Assembly (NCBI RefSeq): GCF_001641265.1
Contig: NW_020167526.1
Coordinates: 62,001 to 126,000 of the forward strand
From: Pseudogymnoascus destructans
Taxonomy: Eukaryota; Ascomycota; Leotiomycetes; Thelebolales; Thelebolaceae
Length of the DNA: 64,000 nt
Direction: 5' to 3'
Part shown: positions 1 to 11,853 of the stretch, piece by piece
Numbering within the stretch: position 1 is the first letter of the stretch
Layout of the letters: each line of letters opens with the position of its first letter
Position numbers and translations under genes: made by a program
Notes under the pieces: model-generated
The model's input: only the letters and a program-made list of their open reading frames with translations
Told to the model about the DNA's origin: nothing
Database searches by the model: none

Positions 1-1
1 T

Positions 2-1108
2 GGAGGTATCAGAGCCCCGAAGTCTGCAAGAAATCCAAGTGAGCAGAGCGAACCTTTCGGACAGGAGGCACACGACTTTGCGACGAAGCGTTGCAGCCAG
101 CGTGACGTCGAGATTGATGTTCACAACATCGACAAGGTCGGTGGATTTATCGGTGAGCTTTTCGTCAACCGTGAGAGCTTCGCGAAGGCTCTCGTTGAGG
201 AGGGATATGCTACTGTCCACGAATATTCCGCTGAGCAGTCTGGAAACGCCCAGGAGCTCCTCGGCGCCCAAGGTCGTGCCAAGGCGGCGAGAAAGGGCCT
301 GTGGAAGGACTGGGACCCATCCCAAGACGAGGAGGCGGAGTCGGCTGAAGTCGCCCCTGAGAACGGCACGAACGGCGACTCTGCGCTCGTTGAACGCCAA
401 AAGGACTACCGCGACGTGATTATCACTAACATCGACGACGAGGGCAAGCTCAAGCTCCAAATCATCGGCACCGGCACCTCGAGCCTCGACACCATGATGT
501 CGCAATTCCGCACGTTCCACCTCAACCCTACCAACAACGCCGGGCTCCCCGCCGACCCCAAAGCCGGGGACTTCGTCTCCGCCAAGTTCAGCGAGGACGG
601 GCAATGGTACCGCGCGCGCATCCGCGCCAACGACCGCCCCGCCAAGGTGGCCGAGGTGCAGTACATCGATTTCGGCAACAAGGAGAAGATCCCCTGGGCC
701 CAGCTGCGCCCGCTGCAGCCGCAGTTCTCGATCCAGAAGCTGAAGGCGCAGGCGCAGGACGCGGTGCTCTCGCTCCTCCAGCTGCCGGTTAGCAAGGAGT
801 ACCTCGACGACGCGATCGCGTACATCACGGAGCTGACGGCGAACAAGGAGCTCGTTGCAAATGTGGATTACACGGACAAGGACGGGACGCTCTACGTCAC
901 GCTCTTTGATCCCAAAACGAGCGATAAGCTGACTGAGAGCATCAACTCTGAGGTCGTGGCTGAGGGCCTCGCGATGGTGCCGCGGAAGCTGAAGCCGTGG
1001 GAGCGCAGCTTTGGGGATGTCCTGAAGGCGCTGAAGAAGATGGAGACTGTTGCGAAGGAGGATGAGCGCAGGGGCATGTGGGAGTATGGCGATCTGACTG
1101 AGGATTAG
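2..1108 (+). CDS. snd1: Tudor staphylococcal nuclease (SND1/Tudor-SN), C-terminal part
   Basis: The 5' end lies outside the window; the frame is open from base 2 to a TAG ending at 1108. The visible 368 residues begin at the end of a staphylococcal-nuclease-like (SN/OB-fold) domain, with the family motif GIRAPKSARNPSEQSEPFG and then VGGFIGELFVNRESFAKALVEEGYA. A Tudor domain follows, including QWYRARI and VQYIDFGNKEKIP, which form the aromatic cage and fold signature. The end is the truncated fifth SN segment (LAMVPRKLKPWERSF). Tudor-SN is a multifunctional RNA-binding protein known from RNA decay, splicing and stress granules; the Tudor domain binds methyl-arginine. No intron is needed in this part. 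The assignment rests on motif recall and is strong; the exact cellular role in this fungus is inference. Confidence 0.93.
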   Translation, partial: GGIRAPKSARNPSEQSEPFGQEAHDFATKRCSQRDVEIDVHNIDKVGGFIGELFVNRESFAKALVEEGYATVHEYSAEQSGNAQELLGAQGRAKAARKGLWKDWDPSQDEEAESAEVAPENGTNGDSALVERQKDYRDVIITNIDDEGKLKLQIIGTGTSSLDTMMSQFRTFHLNPTNNAGLPADPKAGDFVSAKFSEDGQWYRARIRANDRPAKVAEVQYIDFGNKEKIPWAQLRPLQPQFSIQKLKAQAQDAVLSLLQLPVSKEYLDDAIAYITELTANKELVANVDYTDKDGTLYVTLFDPKTSDKLTESINSEVVAEGLAMVPRKLKPWERSFGDVLKALKKMETVAKEDERRGMWEYGDLTED

Positions 1109-2584
1109 CTGTCTCTCTCCTCATCCCTTGTCGTTCGCCATGCCATCCTCACTTCCCCCACGCCCTGAGTGTCCGCATGCACTGCTGGTGCTTTGGGTGC
1201 CCTCCTTCCCCCCTTTTCATCTCTCACCCGCTTCCTGAAATTTTTGGATCCATCAACCCCCTTCTGCGTTTGGATTTTGAGTTTTCAAGCATTGCACACG
1301 TATTTTCTTGGTTCGGGATGCATAGAATTGGACAAAGGGGCAAGCAGGCAGCAGGGCAAGCAGGGCAAAAAAAGTATAGGCGTGGACAATGAATGATGCA
1401 TCTTTTTTTGCAAAAAGGGGCAAATCAAACAAACAAAAACTATAAATATTACTCTTTTATTGGATTGGGGAGGGGGTGGTGCAGGGGATGGAAGGGTGTA
1501 TTAATAGACAGACCCAGACCCGGCCGGAGAAGTAGATTCGGAAATGTGAATCTGATACCCCCCTCTCATCGACTGTTTTTATGGGGGAGTGGAGAAGGTT
1601 TTGTGATATGCCTACGTGTGTTTGGGATGCTACGTTGTCAACTCTACATACAGTCTCATACCAGTGATTGATTGAAGCCGTTGGGACCTTCACATACACA
1701 TCACATTCCTTCACATAGCCGACTACTTCACTAAATTCACAATACCCAGTCATACAAGCAAGAATCTATACAGTCTCCTCTGAATTCACTCTAACACTCT
1801 ACCACTAACTAACAACAGTGCGAGATACGTAAGCCCTCAGCCCACAGCCCACGATCCAAGAACAATCAGTAGTCATAGGAGTAACAGTACTAATCCAACA
1901 CACCAATAAACAGCGTGCATGCTGTCCAAGAACCCCTCCCTGTATCCCAACACCCAAACGAGGAGGAGCTGCTGTATGCAAGAGGAGCCGGATATCTCCT
2001 ATCCGAGAAAAAGGTTCTGTTTTCTGCGATAGTGGTGGATGAGAGAGATATATCCATCCAAGGCGTCATGTTCGAACGATCGTAATCAATGCTGTCTGTC
2101 ACACTGCCCGTGAAAGCAATGTTGAATCTCATAGCACTGTCTGTGAGTGGGGCGTGATGTAAAGTTTTCGAGCTGTTGTGTGTTTGCGTTATTAAGAGTG
2201 GAGGTGTTCCGAGAGGTCGGATCTAGACCAGTTCTGTCGCACCGCCAGCGCGACGGCGGCGGTCGAGGAGAGTAAATAGGTTGGTTGGTGATAATATTAT
2301 GTTGTACAAGCGAGAACGACCAAGAAATCGTATGTTCGTGAGACCCGATACAGCGGGCCCAGTGAAACAATTCGGCCCCTCTCTATACAGTGCCCATAAA
2401 AGGTAAAGAGCGCCGGGAAATCGAATGCTGTGCGAAAATGCTGCTGGTGACAAGGAAAAGGAGCCTGGTGATGCAATGTGCTGTGCTGGGGGATAACGAT
2501 GAACTCCTGACAAAATGAGATGGCATCCTGCACTCTCGAGTAGATATCTCAACAAGAGGTAGTGCGGGAATGGGTGGCGTTATG
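1109..2584. other. Convergent intergenic region
   Basis: This lies between the 3' end of the Tudor-SN gene and the 3' end of the next gene on the minus strand, so it should hold two 3' UTRs. Open frames here are short, in conflicting frames and without family motifs. I see no tRNA, transposon or clear repeat. Confidence 0.5.
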
Positions 2585-4272
2585 CTAGCTAGCCAGTGCC
2601 TCCGAGTTCCCTGCACCGCCCTGGACGTTGGTATGTTTCTCGTCATGGTTTTGACTCGCTTTATGCTGTGCAACTGTAGGCAGTGGGTACGTCGGAGACG
2701 CTGGATGGTCATCTTGTGCATACGTCATATCATCATCGTTGTAATAGTACCTCTCGCCTGCACCTTGAGGTGCATGGCTTGAACCAGCTGATGCGTGACG
2801 CCCACCTTGGGCTTGACGGTCTTGGGTAGCTGCCGCGTTCTTCGCACCAGGTTTCGTCCCTTTCTTGCTCTTGCGGCCCTTCATCTTCGCCTTCTCCAGT
2901 AACCTCCGTCTCTCAGCTTCCTGCTTGCGGATGCGCCGATCTTTCATCTCGTACTGCCTGATCAGAGCTTCCGGTGGTGTGCCGAAGATCCTCTCGTACT
3001 CGCAGAATTCGCAGATCCATTCGTCTTCAGGTGCTAGCGGATGGTGATAATTCTGTAGCTCCTGCTGCTCCCGGCGCTGGCGAGCTGCGATTTGGTACTC
3101 CTTTCCTGCCGATCGGCGGTTATTTTTGGGAGGTACAGGACCCTGTCTCTCTCTAAAGTTTTGAGATTGCGACGGATCATAGTTTTGCTGCTGTGGAAGC
3201 GATCCATTCGAAAGCGGAGGGCTTGTCTGAGTTCCGTGGGTGTTCGTCGGTCTTCCGCCAGAGCCATGGGGGGAAGCTTGAGGCCTCGGCCAGGCTACCG
3301 TGCCAGGGACTCGGGAGTCGCAAGTAAAGGTAAACTGTGCAGCGGTAGAGCTCGATTTTCGGGCAGCTTGTTCTTGAAGAAGACTCATGTTCTCCTGGCC
3401 CCTCGAAACGGGGGCCGAATTGCTTTCGGCATTGGCAATTGCTGTCGAAATAATCCCTGCGGGTTCGCCTGATAACAAACCATTAATAAGATGAATATAT
3501 TCCTGTAGTGGAACTGGTACTTACCTGGTGACCATGGAGCTTGTCTCTGCCGCGGTGTGCGGCCATTAGCCCAGTTGGTAGGGTTATCTGATAAATTTCT
3601 AAGCGGGCTCCTTGCGCTTCGAACTCGTCCGTAACGCCCCCGTCCTGGACCAGACAAGCCCTGGACGAGATTGCTGACAGGTGGGCCATAATATTGCCCG
3701 GGGCCGGAACTGGATTCTTCACAGACAGGCGATCCTTCTGTCGTCGGGTTTGATATAGTCAAGGACGCCATATCATTTGCTTGTAGTATGCCGTTCGAGA
3801 TCGCGTCGCCAGGTGTTGGGATCTTCCTCTTCTTCTTGTTGTTTGTATTCTCGAAAGAATCATACCCATCAGCGGACGATGTCGTTGATGCCGGCGGATC
3901 AGGTTTGGAATATTTGGCAGCCTCCGGTTTTTGGACGAAACGGTATGACCGACCTGTAGGGTCTGGGGAGTGGCGTGAGTAACGACTTCGGTAGGCTAGT
4001 TCCGTGTACTCTTCGTCACTATCCACCTCCTTCAAGTTCCGCCTGGATATGTAGTTGTGCTCGACATCATCCTCACGTGTCCTATTGACTGGATAAGGTT
4101 TAGGGGACTGGTCTTCCTCCGTGGGTGCATGGTAAGGGTAGTGGAACAGAGGCGCTATCGCTGGGGCTGTCGGCGGATATACGATGGCGTCTGCCACATT
4201 GGGAGAGAGACGCTCACGCAGTCGGCGCTTTGGCATCGGCCGGATGGGGCGGTCGGGGTATGCAGCTGCCAT
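2585..4272 (-). CDS. Conserved fungal protein of unknown function
   Basis: Two exons on the minus strand: 4272-3525 and 3468-2585. They are joined by a 56-nt intron with GTAAGT donor and TATCAG acceptor. The sum is exactly 544 codons (543 residues), which supports the splice. I chose the ATG at 4272 (MAAAYPDRPIRPMPKRRLR) because this basic start looks like the conserved N-terminus of a family I recall from other filamentous fungi; an upstream ATG at 4425 is in frame but reads through probable 5' leader. The middle is low complexity, rich in Ser, Pro and Arg. Near residue 410 there is a CEFCEYERIFG motif followed by a basic coiled stretch (RRIRKQEAERRRLLEKAKM) and a Lys-rich segment. The single CxxC pair is too little to call a zinc finger. 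Function unknown. Confidence 0.75.
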
Positions 4273-5654
4273 CGCATCTGGCGAGAGATCTCGTGTATCT
4301 GATGAGTAGTGACCTATAAACAGAGAACGAGAGTTGTCAGCCAGTGTATGAAGCTGTAGAAACTGCCCATAATCGGTGTAGGTGAAGTCTAGGTGAGTAT
4401 TGAAGGGTGGGCGATGTGCTGGCATATGGTCGTGGGGTTTCGGGAAGGAGGGTTAGGCAAACAGGAGGAAAGAGCAAACCTACCCATGACAGTCGCGGAT
4501 ATGAGGAAATCGCAGCCAGATCGCTGGAGGGAAGCTTACGGTGACTCTCAGCGTCCTTATTGCATCGAATATTGGTCAAGGTGTCCTTATTGCATCGAAT
4601 ATTGGTCAAGGTGTCCCGAGTTGTAGAATTTCGACTGGGGGACCCCTTTCGAGGTATTCAAGCAAGCCCTAGAAGACGAACAGAATCCCAATCAGTACGG
4701 CGTCCTCTCTGACATCAACAGAACAGAAGCCCGTCGTCCCTTCTCCGGTGTATGGCCGCGATAGTTGATCTAACTGATCTAACGGTACCACTGGGGGCTG
4801 TTGGGGGTTCGGAGATGTCGTCCTCGTACCACAGGGTCTTCTTACTAATTGCAGTTCCAGCACACAAAACCACTGGAAGGTACTTTTAATCGAGCCCCAT
4901 GAACCGACCCTTGGGAAAGTTTCCGTAGCGGGCGAAATGTCTACCAGCGACAGATGAAGAGAGCGAAAGTAGCAAAAATGAGGGTATCGATGAGCCAAGT
5001 CTGCACAGCGGAATAGCTCTTTGGAGAGATGTCGGGGGGTGTTTGTGGTGAGCGGCGATATTTCCCTGAGAATCTTCAACGGAGGTTCATGGACGGGTAC
5101 AAAAGTACAACGAACAACTCACAGAGACACGCACAGCCGAGCATCGAAGTTGCCTTGGTTATAAGGTGTGAATTGTATAAATATAAGGCATCAAGTTGTT
5201 GGACCAGACTGGAGTAAACTACTATGGTAAAGTAGACTAGTTGCCTTTGATGCCTCGATTATAAGGCACCAACTGCGTCGGCCCCGCGAGCGATGCGAAG
5301 AGGAACGGTGCAAGAGGCACACAAGAAGGTCCCCCCCCAATGTTCCGCCATGTTGATCCCAACCTTCCAAATATCCTTCTTTGCCCTTTACTATATAACA
5401 TTGGCGCGTCCATGATCATTCTGCTTGAAATCTACCATCTATAACTCCATCAATCATCCACTGCAGCCATCGCTCTCTCCACCCATAGCCCGTCTTTTAG
5501 ACTCGGAGCTACAGTGAACGGACAATCGCTGGTCAACACAAGCTCAACCAACAACCAACATCGCTCGATACGGGACCTACGAGTGAGCGAGGGAGGCTCT
5601 ACTATAGTGCGAATCCATTAGCCTCCCCGTCATTCATTTTCTTCCACCCGAACA
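4273..5654. other. Divergent promoter region
   Basis: About 1.4 kb between the minus-strand unknown gene and the plus-strand PHD gene. It holds the 30-bp duplication and probably two 5' leaders, including a likely leader intron near 4310-4400 on the minus strand. Frames here show no recognisable protein. Confidence 0.45.
4553..4612. repeat. 30-bp tandem duplication, two exact copies
   Basis: Two identical 30-bp units (GTCCTTATTGCATCG...) start at 4553 and 4583, followed by the first four bases of a third. It lies upstream of the minus-strand gene at 2585-4272, possibly in its promoter. Confidence 0.9.
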
Positions 5655-7953
5655 ATGGCAGGCACATCCCCTCGCCGTTCTATCCGCTCTCGTCCCCTCA
5701 CACAGCAAAATTCAAATTCACATCACTCCTCAGCCTCGTCGAACTCTTCCAGCAGAGGAGAGCGGAACACACGAACATCTGCGAAAGCCGAATCGCCGCG
5801 GAAGCTCACCTCCAACGAATCACTCTCTTCGGAGCCTCTCGACGACAGAGTCGCGTCGTCCATCGAAGAGTCGCTATCGACACGCCGGCGGAAACGTGGG
5901 CAGACGGACGAACAAGATAAAGAATTGAAAGACAAGCGACCCGACATGCCTAACGGCATTAGCGAACCTGTTGGCGAGGATGATGAGGCCGTTCGCTGCA
6001 TCTGTGGCAGCGACGACTACCCCGGCCCGCCTCAGATCAGCGACGAGGACAAGAAGGGCATCAAAGAAGTCGTCGAACCCGACCTTATAACCCCCGAAGA
6101 CTACACCGAGGATCTGGCCGGGTTTTTCCTACAATGCGACATGTGCAAGGTGTGGCAGCACGGCGGCTGCGTCGGGATCAAGAACGAGGACATGAGCCCC
6201 GACGAATACTTTTGCGAACTATGCCGCAGCGACCTTCACAAAGTCTTTACAGCCTCCAATGGGTGAGTTTTCTTATCTCCTCTGATTGCGCAGCACCGCG
6301 CGCGCAACAGTAAGCCTCGGCAGACGTGGCACGGCCTTATGAGACCAGGCTGTCGCAATCCTCCCCTCCAACCCATCCCCAACCTCAAATCCATTGCCCG
6401 CAACAGGCAAACTTTCCCAGACCGCATTCCCTAACATGTCGCGACTTAGGCAAAAATACTCGCACTACCTCCCCCTCTACCAGCACCAACACCAGCACCA
6501 CCAGACGACGCTGTCGCGCAGCACCAGCCGCGCCAGCCGCGCCGCCTCCTTCTCGAAAGACGGCACGCGCTCCCCCCGCGCAGGCAGCAAGAACGGCCGC
6601 CCGACATCGAGCAGCATGATGAGCGCGAACCAGAAGCGGCGCTCCACGATGAACAGCCGCGACGCCGCGTACGACGAGGAAGAGCAGCTACGGCGCGCCA
6701 TCGAGGCGAGCAAGGGCGAGAAGTCTGAGAGCACCGACGGCGGCGGTGGTGGCACAAGCCGCAAACGCGGCCGAAGCGATAGCGAAGAGTACGTCTATCT
6801 TCATTCCCTCATTTCCGTTCCTCATAAATCCACGCATCCATACACCCCATACTAACCCCCGCGCGCAGAAAGCAAGACTTCCCCAAGCGCCAACGCACGC
6901 TCTCGAACTCCCCCTCCCCCCAGAAAGAGGCCCTCACCCCCTTCGGCCCATCAAACGACTCCGACGACGCGGAGACAACACGACCAGTAGGCGCCAAGAA
7001 GATACGCGGCGCGGCGGCGCGGAATCATCGGGAGAAGGAGGCAAGGGAGGAGCGGGAGAAGACGAGGCTCGAGGCGGCGAATAAGCGGAAGGGAAGGGCG
7101 GAGAGGAGGAGGGTTGATGGTATGTTGCCCCTTACTTCCTAGATTATCCCCCCTCCTATTACCATACCCCCCAAATCTACCATAAATCAGCAAGCTAACA
7201 TCCTACCCCACTAGACCTCGAACCACCAGAAGATCTCCTCCCATCCACCCCCACCCCCACCGCCCCCTCCACAACCGTCCCCCAACCCACCACCACAGAC
7301 ACACCTCCCGCACCCCCCGCATCAATCCCCCCTTCCTCCCCTCCCCCGCCAAAAACAACACCCTCAACCACAACCACCAACACAACAACCAACACCATTA
7401 CCACCGCCGCCGCCACAACAAGCACAACAACAAGCCACAAAAAAGGCGGTCGCCCCGCCCACACCCGCAAAGGAAAAGTAGGGAAAAACCAGTACACCCG
7501 CGACCGCGACGCCGACGACTCGCATAACACTACCAACGCCTCGCCGCGGCGTAGCGAGAGTCGTGAAGGTGGAGTAGGAGGAGCAGGGGGTAGAGGAGGG
7601 GGGGAAGAAGGAAGGAGAGGTGGTGGAGCGGGCGGGGGAGGGAGGGGAAAGACGAGTATATTGGATATGAGGAGGCGGGTTGCGGGGATGTTGGAGTTTA
7701 TTTCGCGCACGCAAGTGGAGATGGCGGAGATGGGGGATACGGGGGAGGCGGAGAGGGTTGTTAGGGCGTTGGGGGGGGTTGTTGGGGTGGATTTTGGGAG
7801 TGCGGGGCATAATGCGGGAGGTGGTGGGGGGGGAAGAGGGGGGATACGAGGACAGATGATGATAGGCCGAGGGAGTTTGGGGAGTTGAGTTTGCTGGGGA
7901 TGATGGATGTGTTGACGGGGGAGCTGGTTAAGTGGCAGAAGGCTTTTACGTGA
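5655..7953 (+). CDS. cti6: PHD-finger protein, Cti6-like subunit of an Rpd3-type histone deacetylase complex
   Basis: Four exons fit: 5655-6262, 6450-6788, 6869-7119 and 7215-7953. Introns have GTGAGT, GTACGT and GTATGT donors and CTAAC branch points. An extended PHD finger (C4HC3) sits near residues 115-195: CICGSDDYPGPP, then a long insert, QCDMCKVWQHGGCVGI and YFCELCRSDL. After the first splice comes QKYSHYLPLY, a motif I associate with Cti6-like proteins. The C-terminus reads LEFISRTQVEMA and, one frame away, REFGELSLLGMMDVLTGELVKWQK. Joining these needs one extra base near the G8 run at 7825-7832; as printed, the frame stops at 7888. With that base the protein is 645 residues. A GTGAGC at 7950 could also be a donor. 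Cti6 recruits deacetylase through methyl-histone recognition; that role is by family. Confidence 0.8.
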
Positions 7954-9041
7954 GCACCGTCTTTTGTGTGTTTTTTTTTCTTCTTGGGGGGGGGGGTTAA
8001 TTAGGGGGAATAGGATGAGGCAACGAATTAAGGGATGGGGTGTTTTTTGGGTGGGGGGGTTGTATTAAGGGGTGTTTATAGTGCGTGTATTGTAAATTCG
8101 TTTTGGGCACGGAATAAAGGGGGGGATATACCCACGCAGAGAGCAGACACTGAGATAGAAAGAAAGACGCAACTGCTTTTTTATATAAATACATGTACTA
8201 GTGTATGCGTGGATGGATGCAGGATGTGAAATGGCGGGATGATGTGTTGAATGGGATAAAGATAGGATGAAAGTCTCAGGTAGAGATGGTTGTAGCCGTG
8301 GTGTCTTCACGGATGTTAAGACACTACAAAGTGACTAACTACCCTTCCCACTTCCTTTAACAGGCCCCATGTTTGATTTGTTGTATTTTGAATTCACATT
8401 CTCATTCTTCTATTCTAAGCCTGGATCCTGGGTATGTGATGTCCAAGTTTCCCCTCCGCGCTCATGGCTATATCCGAGGTAAGGTAAGGTAGGTAAGTAT
8501 GTGAGATCGATCTTTCGTCTTGCCTCTCTCCCTCCCTCCCGAGTTTATTCTTTCCATCCTGCTTTCCTTTCACCCCTCCTTTCGGACCATGGTTTTTGTT
8601 CAATTTCAAATATGTCCGTGCCTCTGTGATGGTATAGGTGGGTTGGGTGGTGTAACCCCCCCCTCCTCCTTCTTCAAAGTCCGATAATCTCCAGGCCAAA
8701 ATAAAAGAAACGTGCAAGACCCAAAAACAAACAAGGCAGAATAAAAGCAGTTCTCCATAAAAACCCCAAGCAAAGACAACAAAACATATCCCAAACGCCC
8801 CGTGGTAATAGCCGCACCCAATCGCTCGCTGGAGAAGAAAGATTTCGCTTCAATGATGTTGATCCCCCCTTCGCAAGCACACACGCGATGCCGCTTTTTT
8901 TCAAAAAACACAAAACAAAAAAAAACGAGCCTTCAAAAGACTGAAGGAGGCAGAGACGGCGAGGCTCGTCAACGGAGGAAGATAAAAACACTCCCCTCCC
9001 CCCTTACATAACAACCTCCCTAACCTCCCCCCCCTCCTCCC
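7954..9041. other. Convergent intergenic region
   Basis: 3' flanks of the PHD gene (plus) and the choline sulfatase gene (minus). It contains G-, T- and C-rich homopolymers and a short GGTAA-rich stretch near 8478-8497. No gene, tRNA or transposon is visible. Confidence 0.45.
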
Positions 9042-10856
9042 TCACCACCCCCCCCTAACAACCCCCCTCTCATCCACCGCCGGATACCTCGCCCTCAACT
9101 CCAGCTCATCCAACGGCAAGTGAGAACGAATATACTTCTCCCTCCCATCATCAATCGGGTTATAATCCCAGCTCGTGAACTTCCCCTTCGTGAGCGCGGA
9201 CCAGACTAGGGTGCGTTGACGCTGCGAGTGGTGCACTGAGCGGGTTATCGTGGGGAAATCCCATTTTGCGCTGGCTTCGGCATGGAAGGCGGAGAGGGCT
9301 GTGGAGGCTTCGAGGGGGGAGGTGGTGGATTTGGTTAGGGCGGAATTGGCGGTGGTGGAAGAGGCGGTGCTCTTGGAGGAGGGTAGGGCGAGGTTGACGA
9401 GCTCGAGCGGATCGGCGGAGAGATCGTAGAGCTGCTCCGGGTCGACGGGGCAGGTGACGTATTTCCATTTCCCGCGACGGATCATCATCAGCGGCGCTAT
9501 GGTGCCTTCACCGCAGTACTCGGCGTACGCGGTATCCTTCGCGGTGTTGGCTGCTGCGCCGCGGAGGAAGGGGTAGAGACTATGTCCGTCGATGTCCAGC
9601 GTATCCCACAGTTTCGTGCCGACGAGGTCGACGAGGGTAGGCAGGATATCCAGCGTCGACACATGCGAGCTGACATGTCTCGGCGCAAAAGAGGCCGGGT
9701 GGTGAATAAGCAGCGGGACGCGGACGGAGGCTTCGAAGAGGGACATTTTGTACCATAAACCCCTCTCCCCCAGCATATCGCCGTGATCCCCCGAGAAGAC
9801 GATAATAGTATTCTCATCCAACTTACACTTCTTCAGCACCTTCAGCAGCCGCCCAATACAATCATCCACATAGCTAACCGCGCCATAATACGCGCGCCGA
9901 GCCCGCTTAACCTGCTTCTCCGAGATTTCAGCATCCCACAGATCGCACACCTTGAGCAGCCGCTTGCTATGCGGGTCCTGCTCGTCGCGGGGGATGGTCA
10001 CGGTGGGGGGCAGGATGTCGACGTCTTCGTAGAGGTCCCAGTATTGCTCTTCGATGGTGTAGGGGTCGTGGGGGTGGGTGAGGGAGACCTGTATACAAAA
10101 AGGGGGCACCAATCAGCGAGCTGCGTCGATAGTGAGGTGCATGCAGGAGGGTGTAGTGGGTAAAACTCTAAACCGAGACATGGGAAGAAGGAGGGGGGTA
10201 CATACCGTCAAGCAGAAGGGCCTAGCCCGGTCGCCCTGACGCACATGGTCGTACAGGAACTGCGAGCTCTTATACATGACCTCCTCGTCGTAATCGAGCT
10301 GGTTGCTGCGCACGCACGGCCCGGCCTGCAGGATGGAGCTGGCGTTGTGGTACCACTCGAGCCTGCGATCCGGCTCGTCCCAGTTGACCATCCACCCATA
10401 GTCACCCGGGTATATGTCACTCGTGAGACGCTTCTCGTAGCCGTGCAGCTGCTCCCCGATGAAGTGCATCTTCCCCGCCAAGGCAGTCTCATAGCCCGCC
10501 GCGCGCAGGTAGTGCGCGTAGGTGGGCACGTCGGGGCCGATGCTGTTGGCGTTGTCGTAGGCGCCGATCTTTGTGGGGAGCTGGCCCGTCACCATGCTCA
10601 TGCGCGAGGGGGCGCAGAGGGGGGAGGGGCAGTAGGCGGAGTCGAAGACGACGGCGGAGGAGGCGAGGGCGTCGAGGTGCGGGGTCTTGATCTGGGACGC
10701 GGGGTTGTACATCTTGAGGAGTGGGGCAGCGAGCTGGTCGGCCATGATGTAGAGGATATTTGGCTGGGGGGTGCTGGACGAGGGGGCGGGGGGTGGCGTG
10801 GCGGTGGCTTCGGGTGGGTAGGGGGAGAGGGGGACGGAGTTGAGATCTGGTGCCAT
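9042..10856 (-). CDS. Choline sulfatase
   Basis: Two exons, 10856-10206 and 10088-9042, split by a 117-nt intron (GTATGT...TACAG) in phase 0; 565 residues. The product hydrolyses choline-O-sulfate to choline and sulfate, a fungal sulfur store. Features in order: N-terminal ILYIMADQ with metal-binding Asp; the sulfatase signature LCAPSRMSMVTG, whose Cys (about residue 81) is the one converted to formylglycine; GKMHFIGEQLHGYEKRLTSDIYPGDY, the choline-sulfatase-type region; after the intron SGDHGDMLGERGLWYKMSLFE with further metal ligands; and a C-terminal choline-sulfatase tail (SVHHSQRQRTLVWSAL, WDYNP, KYIRSHLPLDELE). I start at the ATG in MAPDLNS; an in-frame upstream ATG exists. No signal peptide is seen, so it is probably cytosolic. 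Expression under sulfur control is expected from the family but not visible here. Confidence 0.93.
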
Positions 10857-11853
10857 GGTGGCGGGTTGCAGGGAGAGTTGGTGGTGGTGTTGTGTGTGAT
10901 AGTTTGTGGCGCGCATATGAAAGTGAAGTTGGGGGTTGATCGATCGATTGAGTGAGGTATGGGGATAGTCAGATGTGGCTGAATCTGACGTGGGGGGACC
11001 TCGATTTTTTTTTTTTGGCTTGCTTGCGCGCAAACAGCGGTGATGTGTGATTGCTTTGAAGCTCCGAGTGCGAGTTTGAAGCTGGTAATCTTGTCAAGGT
11101 AGTAGGGCAGCGAGGTGGTAGAGTATAATGGCTTGCTGGTGACCTGGTGTAGTCTGGTATAAAGTGGCAAGAGATGGATGGAAGTGGTTGGTGACAGTTG
11201 TAGATAAAACCGTTCCTTACATAACCCACGTCCTTAGCGTCTGTCTAGCGTGGTACTCGCGTTTGGGTGGGAGGACAAAGGAGGACAAAGGCACCCTTGC
11301 ACGCCAAGACCCTTGTACGCCAAGATCGACTTGGTGGTGGGGTGCGGGGGGGAAGAAAGATGATGAGATTGTCGCTGGGTCGCACGTGCTTTTGCGAGAC
11401 TGAGGGGCGGGATGGTGTGATCTGAGGTGTCGCACGTGCTTTTGTGAGATTGAGGGGCGGCATGGTGTGATCTGAGGTGCGAGGGTACGTATATCCATCC
11501 AAACAGTTGAGCAACGGAGCAGGTCGGTGGTGAGGGGTGAGTGCAGAAGTAGGTGAATTGTTTCAAGATCCAGCTCCGGAGAGGCAGAGCAGGTGGTGTG
11601 GTGGTGAGGATGTTGTGTCCATCTCTGTCCGAGGGAGGCAGTGAGAAACGTCCTCTCCCTCTCCCTCTCCCTCTCCCTCTCGAGCTCGTGCCAGCCAGGA
11701 AACCCCTCTCCGGCACCAAACATATCTGCCACCAACATATCCCGTAAACCCGACCATTTCGTATCCATATCCTCCCCAACAAGAAACCCCTGGTATAAGA
11801 AACCCAAAAACGCCAACACCCCTCCCCCCTCCCCTTCAACCCCCCCCTCCTCT
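10857..11853. other. Promoter of the sulfatase gene and 3' flank of the permease gene
   Basis: Both neighbours are on the minus strand. The stretch holds two 50-bp tandem repeats (11381-11480) and a (CTCTCC)n microsatellite near 11653-11680. Apparent frames on both strands are low-complexity shadows of these repeats. Confidence 0.5.
11381..11480. repeat. 50-bp tandem repeat, two copies
   Basis: Copies start at 11381 and 11431 (CGCACGTGCTTTTG...), differing at three positions. Each carries a CACGTG E-box, a possible bHLH factor site upstream of the sulfatase gene; in fungi CACGTG is bound by Cbf1/Pho4-type factors. A role is inference. Confidence 0.85.

Noticed and set aside
3385..4425. Treating the two minus-strand frames at 2585-4425 as separate genes
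   Set aside because: A 56-nt GT-AG intron joins them with an exact multiple of three, and each alone lacks a sensible end or start.
7195..7810. Hydrophobic Val/Gly-rich minus-strand frames over the PHD gene
   Set aside because: They are low-complexity antisense of Thr/Pro-rich codons in exon 4 of the Cti6-like gene.
8674..8991. Minus-strand hydrophobic frame with a membrane-like segment
   Set aside because: It arises from T/A homopolymers in an intergenic region; no motif and a poor start.
10245..10955. Long plus-strand frame opposite the choline sulfatase gene
   Set aside because: It is the antisense shadow of a GC-rich exon; the minus strand has the sulfatase signature and catalytic residues.
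11563..11757. Glu/Gly-repeat frames near 11650
   Set aside because: Produced by the (CTCTCC)n microsatellite.
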